From: Tepidimonas sp. UBA997
GTDB lineage: Bacteria > Pseudomonadota > Gammaproteobacteria > Burkholderiales > Burkholderiaceae_C
Assembly: GCA_002291945.1 (NCBI GenBank)
Contig: DBAZ01000026.1
Location: 54,506 to 118,505, forward strand
Length of the DNA stretch: 64,000 nt
Direction: 5' to 3'
Shown: positions 18,765 to 26,660 of the stretch, piece by piece
Position numbering within the stretch: position 1 is the stretch's first letter
How the letters are laid out: every line of letters starts with the position of its first letter
Position numbers and translations under genes: made by a program
The notes under the pieces: model-generated
What the model was told of the DNA's origin: nothing
What the model saw: only the letters and a program-made list of their open reading frames with translations
Databases searched by the model: none

Positions 18765-19418
18765 TCAGTCGTAACGGTTGATCTGCGCGGGCAGGTCAAC
18801 CGGGCGACCGTTCACGAGATCCTCCAAAACCTTGGCAATGGCGTCGCCATCGGGCGGGCAGCCGGGAATGAAATAGTCGATCTTGACCACTTCGTGATTG
18901 GGATACACCTTGGTCGTGATCTTGGGCAAATCTGGATGATTGGGGATGATGGGGATCGCACCGGCCACGGCGGTGGGCGATTTGATATACGCTTCTTCCA
19001 GACAGTCGGCCAGCGGCTCTAGGTTGCGCAACGCCGGCACACCGCCCCAGCAGGCACAGGCACCGACCGAGATCAGAATGTCGCAGTTCTCGCGGAAATG
19101 CTCGAGGGTTTCGATGTTTTCTTCGCTGGCCACGCCGCCTTCGACAAACCCGATGGTGCAGCGCACCGGGATGCGCTTGACATCGGTCAACGAAGAGCGG
19201 TGTATCGTGACCTTATCGAGCAGGGTCAACAAGCGCTCGTCCATGTCGAGAAAGGACAGCGTACAGCCCCAGCAGCCGACCAATGCGATCATTGCCACGT
19301 CGATCTTGCCCGTTTGATTGGCGATGAACGCCGCATCGGGCGCACGTTTGGGCAACTGATGACCGTAAATCACTTGCTCGCTCGCCGACACCGAACCAGC
19401 CCCGTGGTGTGTGCTCAT
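18765..19418 (-). CDS. hoxY: NAD-reducing hydrogenase small subunit HoxY
   Basis: 217-aa partner of HoxH. It holds the proximal [4Fe-4S] cluster that takes electrons from the NiFe site. Cysteines are seen in ALVGCWGCTLSFLD, in GACACWGGVPAL and in FIPGCPPDGD. The protein is short like other HoxY subunits, lacking the extra cluster domain and the twin-arginine signal of membrane-bound hydrogenases, which agrees with a soluble enzyme. Its start overlaps the hoxU stop by 4 nt (ATGA). Confidence 0.96.
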   Translation of the reverse strand: MSTHHGAGSVSASEQVIYGHQLPKRAPDAAFIANQTGKIDVAMIALVGCWGCTLSFLDMDERLLTLLDKVTIHRSSLTDVKRIPVRCTIGFVEGGVASEENIETLEHFRENCDILISVGACACWGGVPALRNLEPLADCLEEAYIKSPTAVAGAIPIIPNHPDLPKITTKVYPNHEVVKIDYFIPGCPPDGDAIAKVLEDLVNGRPVDLPAQINRYD

Positions 19419-20116
19419 GGCTGCTCTCCTGCAAGCGCGTGTTCGCGCACCGATTTGAGGTCGTATTTACGCTGGCCGATCGGCTCGTTGTAACCCAGGG
19501 ATTTGTCGATGATGGTGCCCACCGGGCACAACCGCGCCGCCTCCCTGACTTGCTCGGCGCTCATTTTGTCGGCCAGTTCGGCATTGATCTCGATGCGCGC
19601 CTGCGCCCCCCGGCCCTGGATGCTGAAGATTTTTTGCCCCGTTTCTTCGTCGCGCACCCACTCCACGCAGCGTTGGCAAAAAATGCAACGGTCGCGTTCG
19701 AGCATGATGCGCTGGGCGCTGTAGTCCTTGTCGCGCGGCGTGAAGCGGTATTCGAAGCGCGACACCATCATGCCCAGCTCGATGCCCACGGCCTGCAAAT
19801 CACAGCGTCCGCTCTTTTCGCAGCTCGGACAGTTGTGCGTGCCTTCGGCAAACAGGCTCTCGATCAGCGACTTGCGCATATCGACCAGCTCGGGGGTGTT
19901 GACCTCGACTTGCATGCCGTGCGCCACTGGAACGGTGCAGCCAGCCACGACCGCGCTGCCCACCTTCACGGTACAAACCCGGCAGGTGCCCAAGCAGGGC
20001 TTGCCTTTTTGGTAGCACAGCGTCGGTATATAGACGCCGTTTTCGTGCGCCACATCGACCAGTGGCGTCCCCTCGCGGGCATTGATGTTGCGACCGTCGA
20101 TACTGAGTTGAATCAC
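19415..20116 (-). CDS. hoxU: NAD-reducing hydrogenase diaphorase subunit HoxU
   Basis: 233-aa iron-sulfur protein related to the N-terminus of complex I subunit NuoG. It relays electrons between HoxY and HoxF. A [2Fe-2S] ferredoxin domain (CYQKGKPCLGTCRVC) is followed by the His-Cys3 [4Fe-4S] site (THNCPSCEKSGRC) and a third motif DRCIFCQRC with a later Cys in ARLCPVG. Start ATG 20116 overlaps hoxF by 4 nt. Confidence 0.96.
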   Translation of the reverse strand: MIQLSIDGRNINAREGTPLVDVAHENGVYIPTLCYQKGKPCLGTCRVCTVKVGSAVVAGCTVPVAHGMQVEVNTPELVDMRKSLIESLFAEGTHNCPSCEKSGRCDLQAVGIELGMMVSRFEYRFTPRDKDYSAQRIMLERDRCIFCQRCVEWVRDEETGQKIFSIQGRGAQARIEINAELADKMSAEQVREAARLCPVGTIIDKSLGYNEPIGQRKYDLKSVREHALAGEQP

Positions 20117-21924
20117 GATGTTTGACTCCGCTGGTTAAAGGTGGCAAGGGCTTCGAGGTAGCCACGGCGGCTTTCCTCAAGGTCGAAGGACGGCAGCAAG
20201 GGGCCATCCTGGCGCACCAGCTTGGGTTGATAGACCTCGGGGAAACGCGCCAGCGAGGTCATGATGGGCTTGGGCGAGGTGCCGCCCAGCCCGCAGCGGC
20301 TGGTTTTGCGCACGGTGTTGCCCCAGGCCATGGCGCTGTCGAGGTCTTGCTGGCAAGCGGTGCCAGCGATCACGCGATCGATTTTCTTGAGCAGATCGAT
20401 ATTGCCCGAACGACACGGCACGCAAATGCCACACGATTCGGCGACGAAGAACGCGGTGAAATGGCGGACGATGCCCAGCAAATTGCGGGTGCGGTTGAAG
20501 ATCATCAAGGAACCGTTGCACGGGAGGTCTTCCAGCGCGATTTTGCGCTGCCCGTCACGATCAGCGGCGACGCATTCGCCCGAGGGGCCGCTGACCTGCA
20601 CCGCCCACGGATCGCGCGCGCCGACGCGCTCGAGCACCTGCTTGAGCGTGATACCCCACTCGATTTCGTAAATGCCCGGGGCGTCACAGTCGCCGGATAC
20701 GCTCAGCAGCCGCGTGCCCGCAGAGTCAGGCGTGCCGTAACTGCGGAACCAGCGTGGGCCTTCTTCCATGATGCGTGTGACGGCTGCAAAAGTCTCGACG
20801 TTGTTCACGCTCGTGGGCTTGCCCAAGTAGCCCGCGTTGACCGGATACGGCGGCTTGACGCGCGGCGTACCGCGTTTGCCCTCCAGCGATTCGATCAGCG
20901 CGGTTTCGTCGCCACAGACGTAGGCACCCGCGCCGAGCTGGATGCGCAGATCGAACTGGAAACCGGCCTTGCCAGCCACCGCTTGGCCAAGCCAGCCCTG
21001 GGCGCGCATGTGCTCGATTTGCGCCTGCAAATAGGCCTTGAGGTAGGCGTATTCGGAGCGCAGATAGATGATGCCCTGCTGCGCCCCGATGGCGTAGCCC
21101 GCGATCACCATCCCGATCAGGACGTCGAGCGGCGACTCGGTGAGCAGCACCCGGTCTTTGAAGGTGCCGGGTTCGCCCTCGTCGGCGTTGCACACCACGT
21201 AGCGGGTTTTTTCCTGGTTGGCGGCGCACATGCGCCACTTCAGTCCAGTCGTGAAACCGGCCCCGCCCCGTCCCTTGAGGCCCGAGTCGAACACGGTCTG
21301 AAGCGCGACTTCTGGCGGCAGGCTGACCACTTTTTCCAGCAACTGTGCATAGGCGTTGCGGTTTTGGAAGAACACCGGGCCCCTGGAGCGGATGTTGGAC
21401 TGCACCATCGCACGCACGTAGGCCAAGGTGTCCTTGCCATGCCCTTGCGGATTGGCCAGCGCAGCCGGATCGGCCCCGGCACGCAACTGCGCCACCAGAT
21501 CGCGCACCTTGTCGGGCGTCAGGCCAGTGAAGACCTGCTCGCCGATCAGCAAGGCCGGTTCCTGGTCGCTCAGCCCGATGCAGGGCGTGGTCTCGAGGCC
21601 AAAGGTGCCGCTCGCATCCGGCTGACCAAAGCGGCAGCCGGTGGCTTGTTCGAGCGCGTCATAGACTGCTTGATAGCCGCGCAAGCGGGCGATGACGGTA
21701 TCGGCCAAGTAAATCGGGTACTTGGGCGGCGGGGTATCGCGGAAGAAGTGGTAGAAGGAGTAGGTCTCCTTGATGTCTGGCTCAGACAGATTCAAGCGCT
21801 GAGCCAAGGCGGGAAGCACATCCGCTGGTATGTAGCCCCAGCGGTTTTGCACATCCCACAAAATATCCATCAAACGGCTGCGATCCGCCTGATAGCGCTC
21901 CAGTATGTCGTCGATTTCTCTCAT
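20113..21924 (-). CDS. hoxF: NAD-reducing hydrogenase diaphorase subunit HoxF
   Basis: 603-aa flavoprotein that reduces NAD+ with electrons from HoxU. The N-terminal ~130 residues resemble NuoE (thioredoxin-like), the rest NuoF: FMN and NAD site GLKGRGGAGFTTGLKW with NADEGEPGTFKDR and GAGAYVCGDETALIESLEG, then the [4Fe-4S] ligands CGICVPCRSG plus the Cys in SRCGLGG. The NuoE-like part has only two Cys, so its cluster site is incomplete. ATG 21924 (MREIDDILERYQ) gives the usual length; GGAGACAAGGA lies just upstream. First gene of hoxFUYHWI. Confidence 0.96.
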   Translation of the reverse strand: MREIDDILERYQADRSRLMDILWDVQNRWGYIPADVLPALAQRLNLSEPDIKETYSFYHFFRDTPPPKYPIYLADTVIARLRGYQAVYDALEQATGCRFGQPDASGTFGLETTPCIGLSDQEPALLIGEQVFTGLTPDKVRDLVAQLRAGADPAALANPQGHGKDTLAYVRAMVQSNIRSRGPVFFQNRNAYAQLLEKVVSLPPEVALQTVFDSGLKGRGGAGFTTGLKWRMCAANQEKTRYVVCNADEGEPGTFKDRVLLTESPLDVLIGMVIAGYAIGAQQGIIYLRSEYAYLKAYLQAQIEHMRAQGWLGQAVAGKAGFQFDLRIQLGAGAYVCGDETALIESLEGKRGTPRVKPPYPVNAGYLGKPTSVNNVETFAAVTRIMEEGPRWFRSYGTPDSAGTRLLSVSGDCDAPGIYEIEWGITLKQVLERVGARDPWAVQVSGPSGECVAADRDGQRKIALEDLPCNGSLMIFNRTRNLLGIVRHFTAFFVAESCGICVPCRSGNIDLLKKIDRVIAGTACQQDLDSAMAWGNTVRKTSRCGLGGTSPKPIMTSLARFPEVYQPKLVRQDGPLLPSFDLEESRRGYLEALATFNQRSQTS

Positions 21925-22083
21925 GGACTTCCTTGTCTCCAGGGTTATGTCGAACGTGGAGCTTGTTCGGCGGCTAGGGGAGCCATCCACCGAGCGCAAG
22001 CTGTTGGGATTCGAAGGGGCGTCGATTTTTTCCGGTGCTGGCATTCTGCGCTATTACCGCAATTTTGCAAAGTCCCTGTCCAT

Positions 22084-22118
22084 CCGGATTGATTTTTTTG
22101 ACCATATTCACAATCCGG
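22084..22118. promoter_or_regulatory. Inverted repeat with nested Crp/FNR-like site in the hoxF-trx divergent spacer
   Basis: CCGGATTG (22084-22091) and CAATCCGG (22111-22118) are perfect inverted copies. Between them TTTGACCATATTCACA (22097-22112) fits a Crp/FNR-type pattern TTTGA-N6-TCACA, one base from the Crp consensus core. It is 173 bp upstream of the hoxF start and 115 bp upstream of the divergent thioredoxin gene, so it could serve either. I could not find a convincing sigma-54 promoter for hox here. Confidence 0.45.
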
Positions 22119-22232
22119 GCTTTGCCGGTCTGGCCCGCATGCGGCATAACCCGTTGCGACGGCTGCGGGGCACCGGATGACGTACCATTTCGGTTTCGCC
22201 AACCTGGCGCTCGCTATAACTGTCTGCCCACC

Positions 22233-23192
22233 ATGATCGACGTCACCCTTGCCAATTTTGAATCCGAAGTCATCGAGGCTTCGCACACCGTGCCCGTGCT
22301 GGTGGACTTCTGGGCACCCTGGTGCGGCCCCTGCCGTACGCTCGGCCCGGTGCTGGAAAAGGTGGAAGCCGCCTACGCGGGGCGCTTCAAGCTGGTCAAG
22401 ATCGATTCCGACGCGCAACAGCAGCTCGCGGCGGCGTTTGGCATCCGCAGCATCCCGACTTGCGTGCTGATGGTCGCTGGCCAGCCGGTGGACGGCTTCA
22501 TGGGAGCGCTGCCCGAAGGGCAGGTCAAAGCCTTCCTCGACCAACACCTTGCGCCGCAGGGGGCCACCCCCGAGGCGGTGGTGGAAGAAGCCGTTGCACC
22601 TGACCTGGCCGAAGCCGCAGCCGACGGCCTGCTCGATCGACTGGCCAGCCAGTTGGCCCAAGACCCCGCCAACAACGATGTGCGCTTCGACTACGTCAAG
22701 CGCCTCATCAGCGCGGGTCACTTCGAAGAAGCTGAAGTGGCCCTCGCCCCCGCCATGGCGCAGATCCCCCTGCCCTTGCGTTTTGAAGGCCTGGCCCACT
22801 GGCTCAATGCCCTGCTCTTCACCGCCAACGACCCACGCGGCCAGTGGAGCCTGGCGCAATTCGATGCGGCGATCCAGCAAAACAAGCGCGACTTTGGCAC
22901 CCGCTTGGCCAAGAGCCGGGTCTTGATCGCGTTGGGCGAATGGCCCGCCGCGCTGGAGGAATTGCTCGAAATCATCATGCGCGACAAGCACTGGGCCGAC
23001 GAGGCCCCGCGCAAAACCTACATCGGCCTGCTGGAACTGATGACACCGCCCGCGCCCAAGCCTGCCGCCACGGCGGGAGCTGCGGCCCCGGGTGGCGGCA
23101 TTCAGCTCGCAGGCAACACCGCCGTGCAAGAAGATCCGCAGCGTGAACTGGTCTCGCGCTTGCGGCGCAAGCTGAGCATGGCCTTGAACTGA
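22233..23192 (+). CDS. ybbN: Thioredoxin-TPR co-chaperone, YbbN/CnoX-like
   Basis: 319-aa cytoplasmic protein with an N-terminal thioredoxin domain (FWAPWCGPCRTL, Cys31 and Cys34) and a C-terminal helical tetratricopeptide region (about residues 125-275). Relatives protect proteins from chlorination and oxidation and pass clients to GroEL or DnaK. Here the active site keeps WCGPC, whereas E. coli YbbN has lost one Cys, so this copy may be a true oxidoreductase. ATG 22233 (MIDVTLANFE) is the domain start. Divergent from hoxF and followed by the GbsR/MarR gene. Confidence 0.92.
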   Translation: MIDVTLANFESEVIEASHTVPVLVDFWAPWCGPCRTLGPVLEKVEAAYAGRFKLVKIDSDAQQQLAAAFGIRSIPTCVLMVAGQPVDGFMGALPEGQVKAFLDQHLAPQGATPEAVVEEAVAPDLAEAAADGLLDRLASQLAQDPANNDVRFDYVKRLISAGHFEEAEVALAPAMAQIPLPLRFEGLAHWLNALLFTANDPRGQWSLAQFDAAIQQNKRDFGTRLAKSRVLIALGEWPAALEELLEIIMRDKHWADEAPRKTYIGLLELMTPPAPKPAATAGAAAPGGGIQLAGNTAVQEDPQRELVSRLRRKLSMALN

Positions 23193-23235
23193 AGGTGGGC
23201 GCGGGGATAACCCTGGTAGCGTATCGGAATTCATA

Positions 23236-23275
23236 ACTTCCTAGAATTTCAGAAATTTCTGAAAATTCAGGAAGT
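23236..23275. promoter_or_regulatory. 40-bp palindromic operator upstream of the GbsR/MarR regulator
   Basis: An imperfect dyad centred between 23255 and 23256. The perfect 18-bp core is TTTCAGAAATTTCTGAAA (23247-23264), and the outer arms ACTTCCT (23236-23242) and AGGAAGT (23269-23275) match exactly. Inside it are four TTC-N(1-3)-GAA elements starting at 23238, 23248, 23257 and 23266. It ends 3 bp before the ATG of the regulator gene, so bound protein would block initiation; autoregulation and control of cydAB are the natural reading. Confidence 0.7.
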
Positions 23276-23278
23276 ATC

Positions 23279-23860
23279 ATGGCAACCACGCCGCTCACCT
23301 TGTCGTTCATCCACCATTTTGGTGAGATGGGAAGCCGTTGGGGTATTAACCGCACGGTGGGTCAAATCTACGCTTTGTTGTTTGTGTCGCGGCAACCGCT
23401 GTGTGCGGACGACATTGCCGATGCGCTCCAGTTTTCACGCTCCAACGTGAGCATGGGTTTGAAAGAGCTGCAGTCCTGGCAGTTGGTGAAGTTGCGCCAT
23501 TTCCCCGGCGACCGGCGCGAGTTTTTCGAGGCCCCGGAGGACGTGTGGGAAATCTTCCACACCTTGGCCGATCAGCGCCGTCGCCGTGAGGTCGAGCCCA
23601 CCCAGAGCATGCTGCGCGTGGCGCTGCTGCACACCCCGAGCAACCCCGACGAGGCCTACGCGCAGCAACGCATGCGCGAGATGCACGACCTGATCGAACA
23701 ACTCATGGGCTGGTTTGACGAGGTGCAAAAACTCTCGCCCGAGACGGCCAAGCAACTGCTCGACATGGGTACCAAAGTTACCAAGGTGCTGGAGTTGAAA
23801 GACCGCTTGACGGGCAAGACGCCGCGCAGAAAACCCGACGCCAGTGACGCTGCTGCCTGA
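23279..23860 (+). CDS. GbsR/MarR-family transcriptional regulator
   Basis: 193-aa DNA-binding protein. The winged helix-turn-helix covers about residues 25-90: YALLFVSRQPLCADDIADAL then FSRSNVSMGLKELQSW as recognition helix and FPGDRREFFEA as wing. A long C-terminal helix with Glu/Arg/Lys-rich repeats probably mediates dimerisation. It directly precedes cydA by 21 bp, and the palindrome before its own start is the likely operator, so it probably controls cytochrome bd expression and itself. The inducing signal is not visible; the sequence has no Cys cluster for iron-sulfur sensing. Stop TGA at 23858. Confidence 0.88.
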   Translation: MATTPLTLSFIHHFGEMGSRWGINRTVGQIYALLFVSRQPLCADDIADALQFSRSNVSMGLKELQSWQLVKLRHFPGDRREFFEAPEDVWEIFHTLADQRRRREVEPTQSMLRVALLHTPSNPDEAYAQQRMREMHDLIEQLMGWFDEVQKLSPETAKQLLDMGTKVTKVLELKDRLTGKTPRRKPDASDAAA

Positions 23861-23881
23861 CGCATCAACCACGAGACGACC

Positions 23882-25246
23882 ATGGAATTCGATACCCTGC
23901 TTCTATCCCGCATCCAGTTTGCGGTCAACATCACTTTTCACATCCTGTTTCCGACCATCACGATCGCGCTGGCCTGGTTCCTGGTGTTTTTCCGCTGGCG
24001 TTTCATCCAGACCCGCGACGTGGCCTGGGAAGAAGCCTATTACTTCTGGACCAAGATCTTCGCGCTCACGTTTGCGCTGGGGGTGGTGTCGGGCATCGTC
24101 ATGAGCTTTCAGTTCGGCACCAACTGGCCGGGCTTCATGGAGCGCACGGGCAACATTGCAGGTCCCTTGCTCGGTTACGAAGTGCTGACGGCCTTCTTCC
24201 TGGAGGCCAGCTTCCTGGGGATCATGCTGTTTGGTCGCGGCCGCGTGAGCGAGCGCGTCCACATGACGGCGACCGTGCTGGTGGCCTTCGGCACCACCCT
24301 GTCGGCGTTCTGGATTCTGGTTCTCAACTCCTGGATGCAGACCCCGGCCGGGTATGAGTTCGTGCATGGCGAATTCATACCCGCAGACTGGCTGGCCATC
24401 GTGTTCAATCCGTCCTTCCCTTACCGCCTGTCTCACAAGCTGCTGGCCTCGGCCCTGACGGCGTCTTTCCTGATCGCTGGTCTGTGTGCCTGGCAGTTGC
24501 TCAAGGGCAGCTCGACGCGCGGTACCCACAAGGCCATGCGTGCTGCGGTGGCGGTGGCCGCAGTGGTGATCCCCCTGCAATTCGTGGCCGGCGACATGCA
24601 TGGCCTCAATACCCTGCAGTACCAGCCTGCCAAAGTGGCGGCGATCGAAGCGGTCTGGGAAACCCAGCGCGGTGCCCCCCTGGTGCTGTTTGGCATCCCG
24701 GATGAAGAGGCCCGCACCACCCACTTCGCGATCCAGATTCCCAATCTCGCCAGCCTGATCCTCACTCACGAGTGGTACGGCGAGCTCAAGGGGCTCAACG
24801 AGTTTGAAGGCTCGCACCCACCGGTGGCCCCCGTGTTCTATGCCTTTCGGCTGATGGTGGGCGTGGGCACCCTGATGCTGATCGTGGCCTTCTGGGCGGC
24901 CTGGAAGCTCTGGCCACAACGGCGTGCCGACAACACCCAGTTGTCGCGGCCCTTGCTGTGGACATTGGCGGGCATGACTTTCTCCGGCTGGGTGGCCACC
25001 TTGGCGGGCTGGTACGTGACCGAAATTGGCCGCCAGCCCTACATCGTGTACGGCCTGCTGCGCACTGACGAAGTAGTGACGCAAATCGGTGCGGGCAACG
25101 TCTGGGTCACGCTGATGGCCTACGTGGTGGTTTACACCTTGCTGTTGATCGCTTACATCGGTGTGCTCAAGCACATGGCCGAAAATCCGAAACCCGCGGG
25201 CGTGCACGCGACTTCGGACGCCACGCTTGGCAAGGCAGGAGCCTGA
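23882..25246 (+). CDS. cydA: Cytochrome bd ubiquinol oxidase subunit I (CioA-like)
   Basis: Haem-bearing subunit of the quinol:O2 oxidoreductase in the inner membrane. 454 aa, short like cyanide-insensitive CioA types rather than E. coli CydA (522 aa), because the Q-loop is short. Conserved parts are RIQFAVNITFHILFP with the axial His (residue 20), GTNWPGFMERTGN, the second His in SHKLLAS, and the loop segment GDMHGLNTLQYQPAKVAA. The usually invariant GRQPW reads GRQPY here. Start ATG 23882. Confidence 0.95.
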   Translation: MEFDTLLLSRIQFAVNITFHILFPTITIALAWFLVFFRWRFIQTRDVAWEEAYYFWTKIFALTFALGVVSGIVMSFQFGTNWPGFMERTGNIAGPLLGYEVLTAFFLEASFLGIMLFGRGRVSERVHMTATVLVAFGTTLSAFWILVLNSWMQTPAGYEFVHGEFIPADWLAIVFNPSFPYRLSHKLLASALTASFLIAGLCAWQLLKGSSTRGTHKAMRAAVAVAAVVIPLQFVAGDMHGLNTLQYQPAKVAAIEAVWETQRGAPLVLFGIPDEEARTTHFAIQIPNLASLILTHEWYGELKGLNEFEGSHPPVAPVFYAFRLMVGVGTLMLIVAFWAAWKLWPQRRADNTQLSRPLLWTLAGMTFSGWVATLAGWYVTEIGRQPYIVYGLLRTDEVVTQIGAGNVWVTLMAYVVVYTLLLIAYIGVLKHMAENPKPAGVHATSDATLGKAGA

Positions 25247-25247
25247 A

Positions 25248-26243
25248 ATGAGCTTTGCAGAATTTCTCCCGCTGTTTTTCATGGCCGTGATGGGGCTTTC
25301 GCTCCTGGCCTATGTGATTCTGGATGGCTACGACCTGGGCGTCGGCATGTTGCTGCCCAGAGGCACGGACGCCCAGAAAGACACCATGATCGCCAGCATT
25401 GGGCCCTTCTGGGACGCCAATGAAACCTGGCTGGTGCTGGGTGTCGGCGTGCTGCTGGTGGCGTTTCCCAAAGCGCATGGTGTGGTGTTGCAGGCCTTGT
25501 ACCTGCCGGTGGCCATCATGCTGATTGGCTTGATTCTGCGTGGGGTGGCGTTTGACTTCCGGGCCAAAGCACCATTGGCGTACAAGCCGTTCTGGAACCG
25601 GACTTTTTTTGCCGGCTCGCTGGTAGCCAGTGCGGCGCAGGGCTGGATGCTGGGCAGTTACATCACGGGCTTTGACGGCAGCCTGCTGGGCTGGGCCTTC
25701 AGTTTCGCGATCGCTATCACCCTGCCCGCCGCCTACGTGATGCTGGGTGCCGGCTGGCTGATCATGAAAACGGAGGGAGAGCTCAAGGACAAAGCGGTGC
25801 GCTGGGCCCACCAGGCTTTGTGGCCCATGGCGTTTTCCCTGATGGCCATCTCGTTGGCGACGCCTCTGGTCAGTCAGCAGGTGTGGGACAAGTGGTTTGC
25901 CTTGCCTGCCCTGTTCATGCTGCTGCCCGTGCCCCTGGTGAGCGTGCTGGCGCTGGTGGCCATTCACCGGGTGAGCACGCGCCCACGGGTGGTTCACGCA
26001 GGCTATGGCTGGCTGATATTTGCCAACACCGTGCTGATCTTCGTGCTGGCCTTTTTCGGGCTGGCATACAGCGTCTATCCCTACGTGGTGATCGGTCAGA
26101 TGACGGTGTACGAAGCCGCCGCCATCACGCAGTCACTGACGGTGACGTTCATTGGCGTGGCGATTACGGTGCCGGTGATCATTGCCTACACCATCTTTAT
26201 GTACAAGGTGTTCTGGGGTAAGGCTGGCAGCCTGAGTTACTGA
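25248..26243 (+). CDS. cydB: Cytochrome bd ubiquinol oxidase subunit II
   Basis: 331-aa integral membrane partner of CydA with about eight to nine hydrophobic spans. The N-terminal LLAYVILDGYDLGVGMLLP and GPFWDANETWLVLGVGVLLVAFPKAHG are hallmark CydB stretches. The start ATG 25248 is 1 bp after the cydA stop, with AGGAGC upstream, so both are translated together. I see no cydX-like small third subunit downstream; the next 400 bp hold a truncated response regulator on the other strand. Confidence 0.96.
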   Translation: MSFAEFLPLFFMAVMGLSLLAYVILDGYDLGVGMLLPRGTDAQKDTMIASIGPFWDANETWLVLGVGVLLVAFPKAHGVVLQALYLPVAIMLIGLILRGVAFDFRAKAPLAYKPFWNRTFFAGSLVASAAQGWMLGSYITGFDGSLLGWAFSFAIAITLPAAYVMLGAGWLIMKTEGELKDKAVRWAHQALWPMAFSLMAISLATPLVSQQVWDKWFALPALFMLLPVPLVSVLALVAIHRVSTRPRVVHAGYGWLIFANTVLIFVLAFFGLAYSVYPYVVIGQMTVYEAAAITQSLTVTFIGVAITVPVIIAYTIFMYKVFWGKAGSLSY

Positions 26244-26244
26244 T

Positions 26245-26264
26245 CACAGTTCGTCGTAACTGTG
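26245..26264. terminator. Small hairpin after cydB
   Basis: CACAGTT (26245-26251) and AACTGTG (26258-26264) form a perfect 7-bp stem with a 6-nt loop 1 bp after the cydB stop. No T-tract follows on either strand, so termination is uncertain. Confidence 0.35.
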
Positions 26265-26273
26265 CAGTCCGGT

Positions 26274-26660
26274 TCATGATTCGGCCTTGGGTGCCGGGCG
26301 CACCAGCACCATCAGCAACTCGAACTCTTTAGTGCGAAGAGCCACGGGTTGACCGTCCCGTTGGACGGTGCGCACCGCCAGGTCGATGTCGAGCGCCCCG
26401 TGCATCAGACCCGGCAGGGCACGGCCCTCGCTGCGACGCAGGGCCACCCACATGCGTGCGAGCAGATCTTCCGGCTGGAACGGCTTGACCAGGTAGTCGT
26501 CGGCCCCCTCGTCGAGGCCCTGCACCTTGGCGGGCAATCCGTCGCGGGCCGACATGATCAGCACCGGGGTCTGGCACCCCAGATGGCGGAGTCGCCGCAA
26601 CCAGTCCAGCCCGTCGCCATCGGGCAGGCCCAGGTCGAGCAGGATCAGTGGCGGTGGCCG
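26274..26660 (-). pseudogene. Response regulator remnant, OmpR family, truncated at both ends
   Basis: The frame encodes the middle of a two-component regulator: LILLDLGLPDGDGLDWL with the phospho-Asp, VLIMSARDGL with the conserved Ser/Thr position, the Lys of DDYLVKPFQPEDLLARM, and the beginning of the winged-helix domain LRTKEFELLMVLVR. It then stops after a few unrelated residues. The first ~45 residues of the receiver, including the acidic pocket, and nearly all of the DNA-binding helices are missing. The left part runs, out of frame, into the 3' end of the PCuAC gene. QseB/TctD-like regulators are the closest kind. It cannot make a working regulator; no kinase gene is near. Confidence 0.75.

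Noticed and set aside
22000..22080. Possible sigma-54 promoter (TGG...TTTGCA) upstream of hoxF on the minus strand
   Set aside because: GG and GC are 11 bp apart instead of 10, so it does not fit a -24/-12 promoter.
20122..22092. 656-codon plus-strand open frame opposite hoxF
   Set aside because: Antisense frame produced by codon bias; HoxF on the minus strand explains the region fully.
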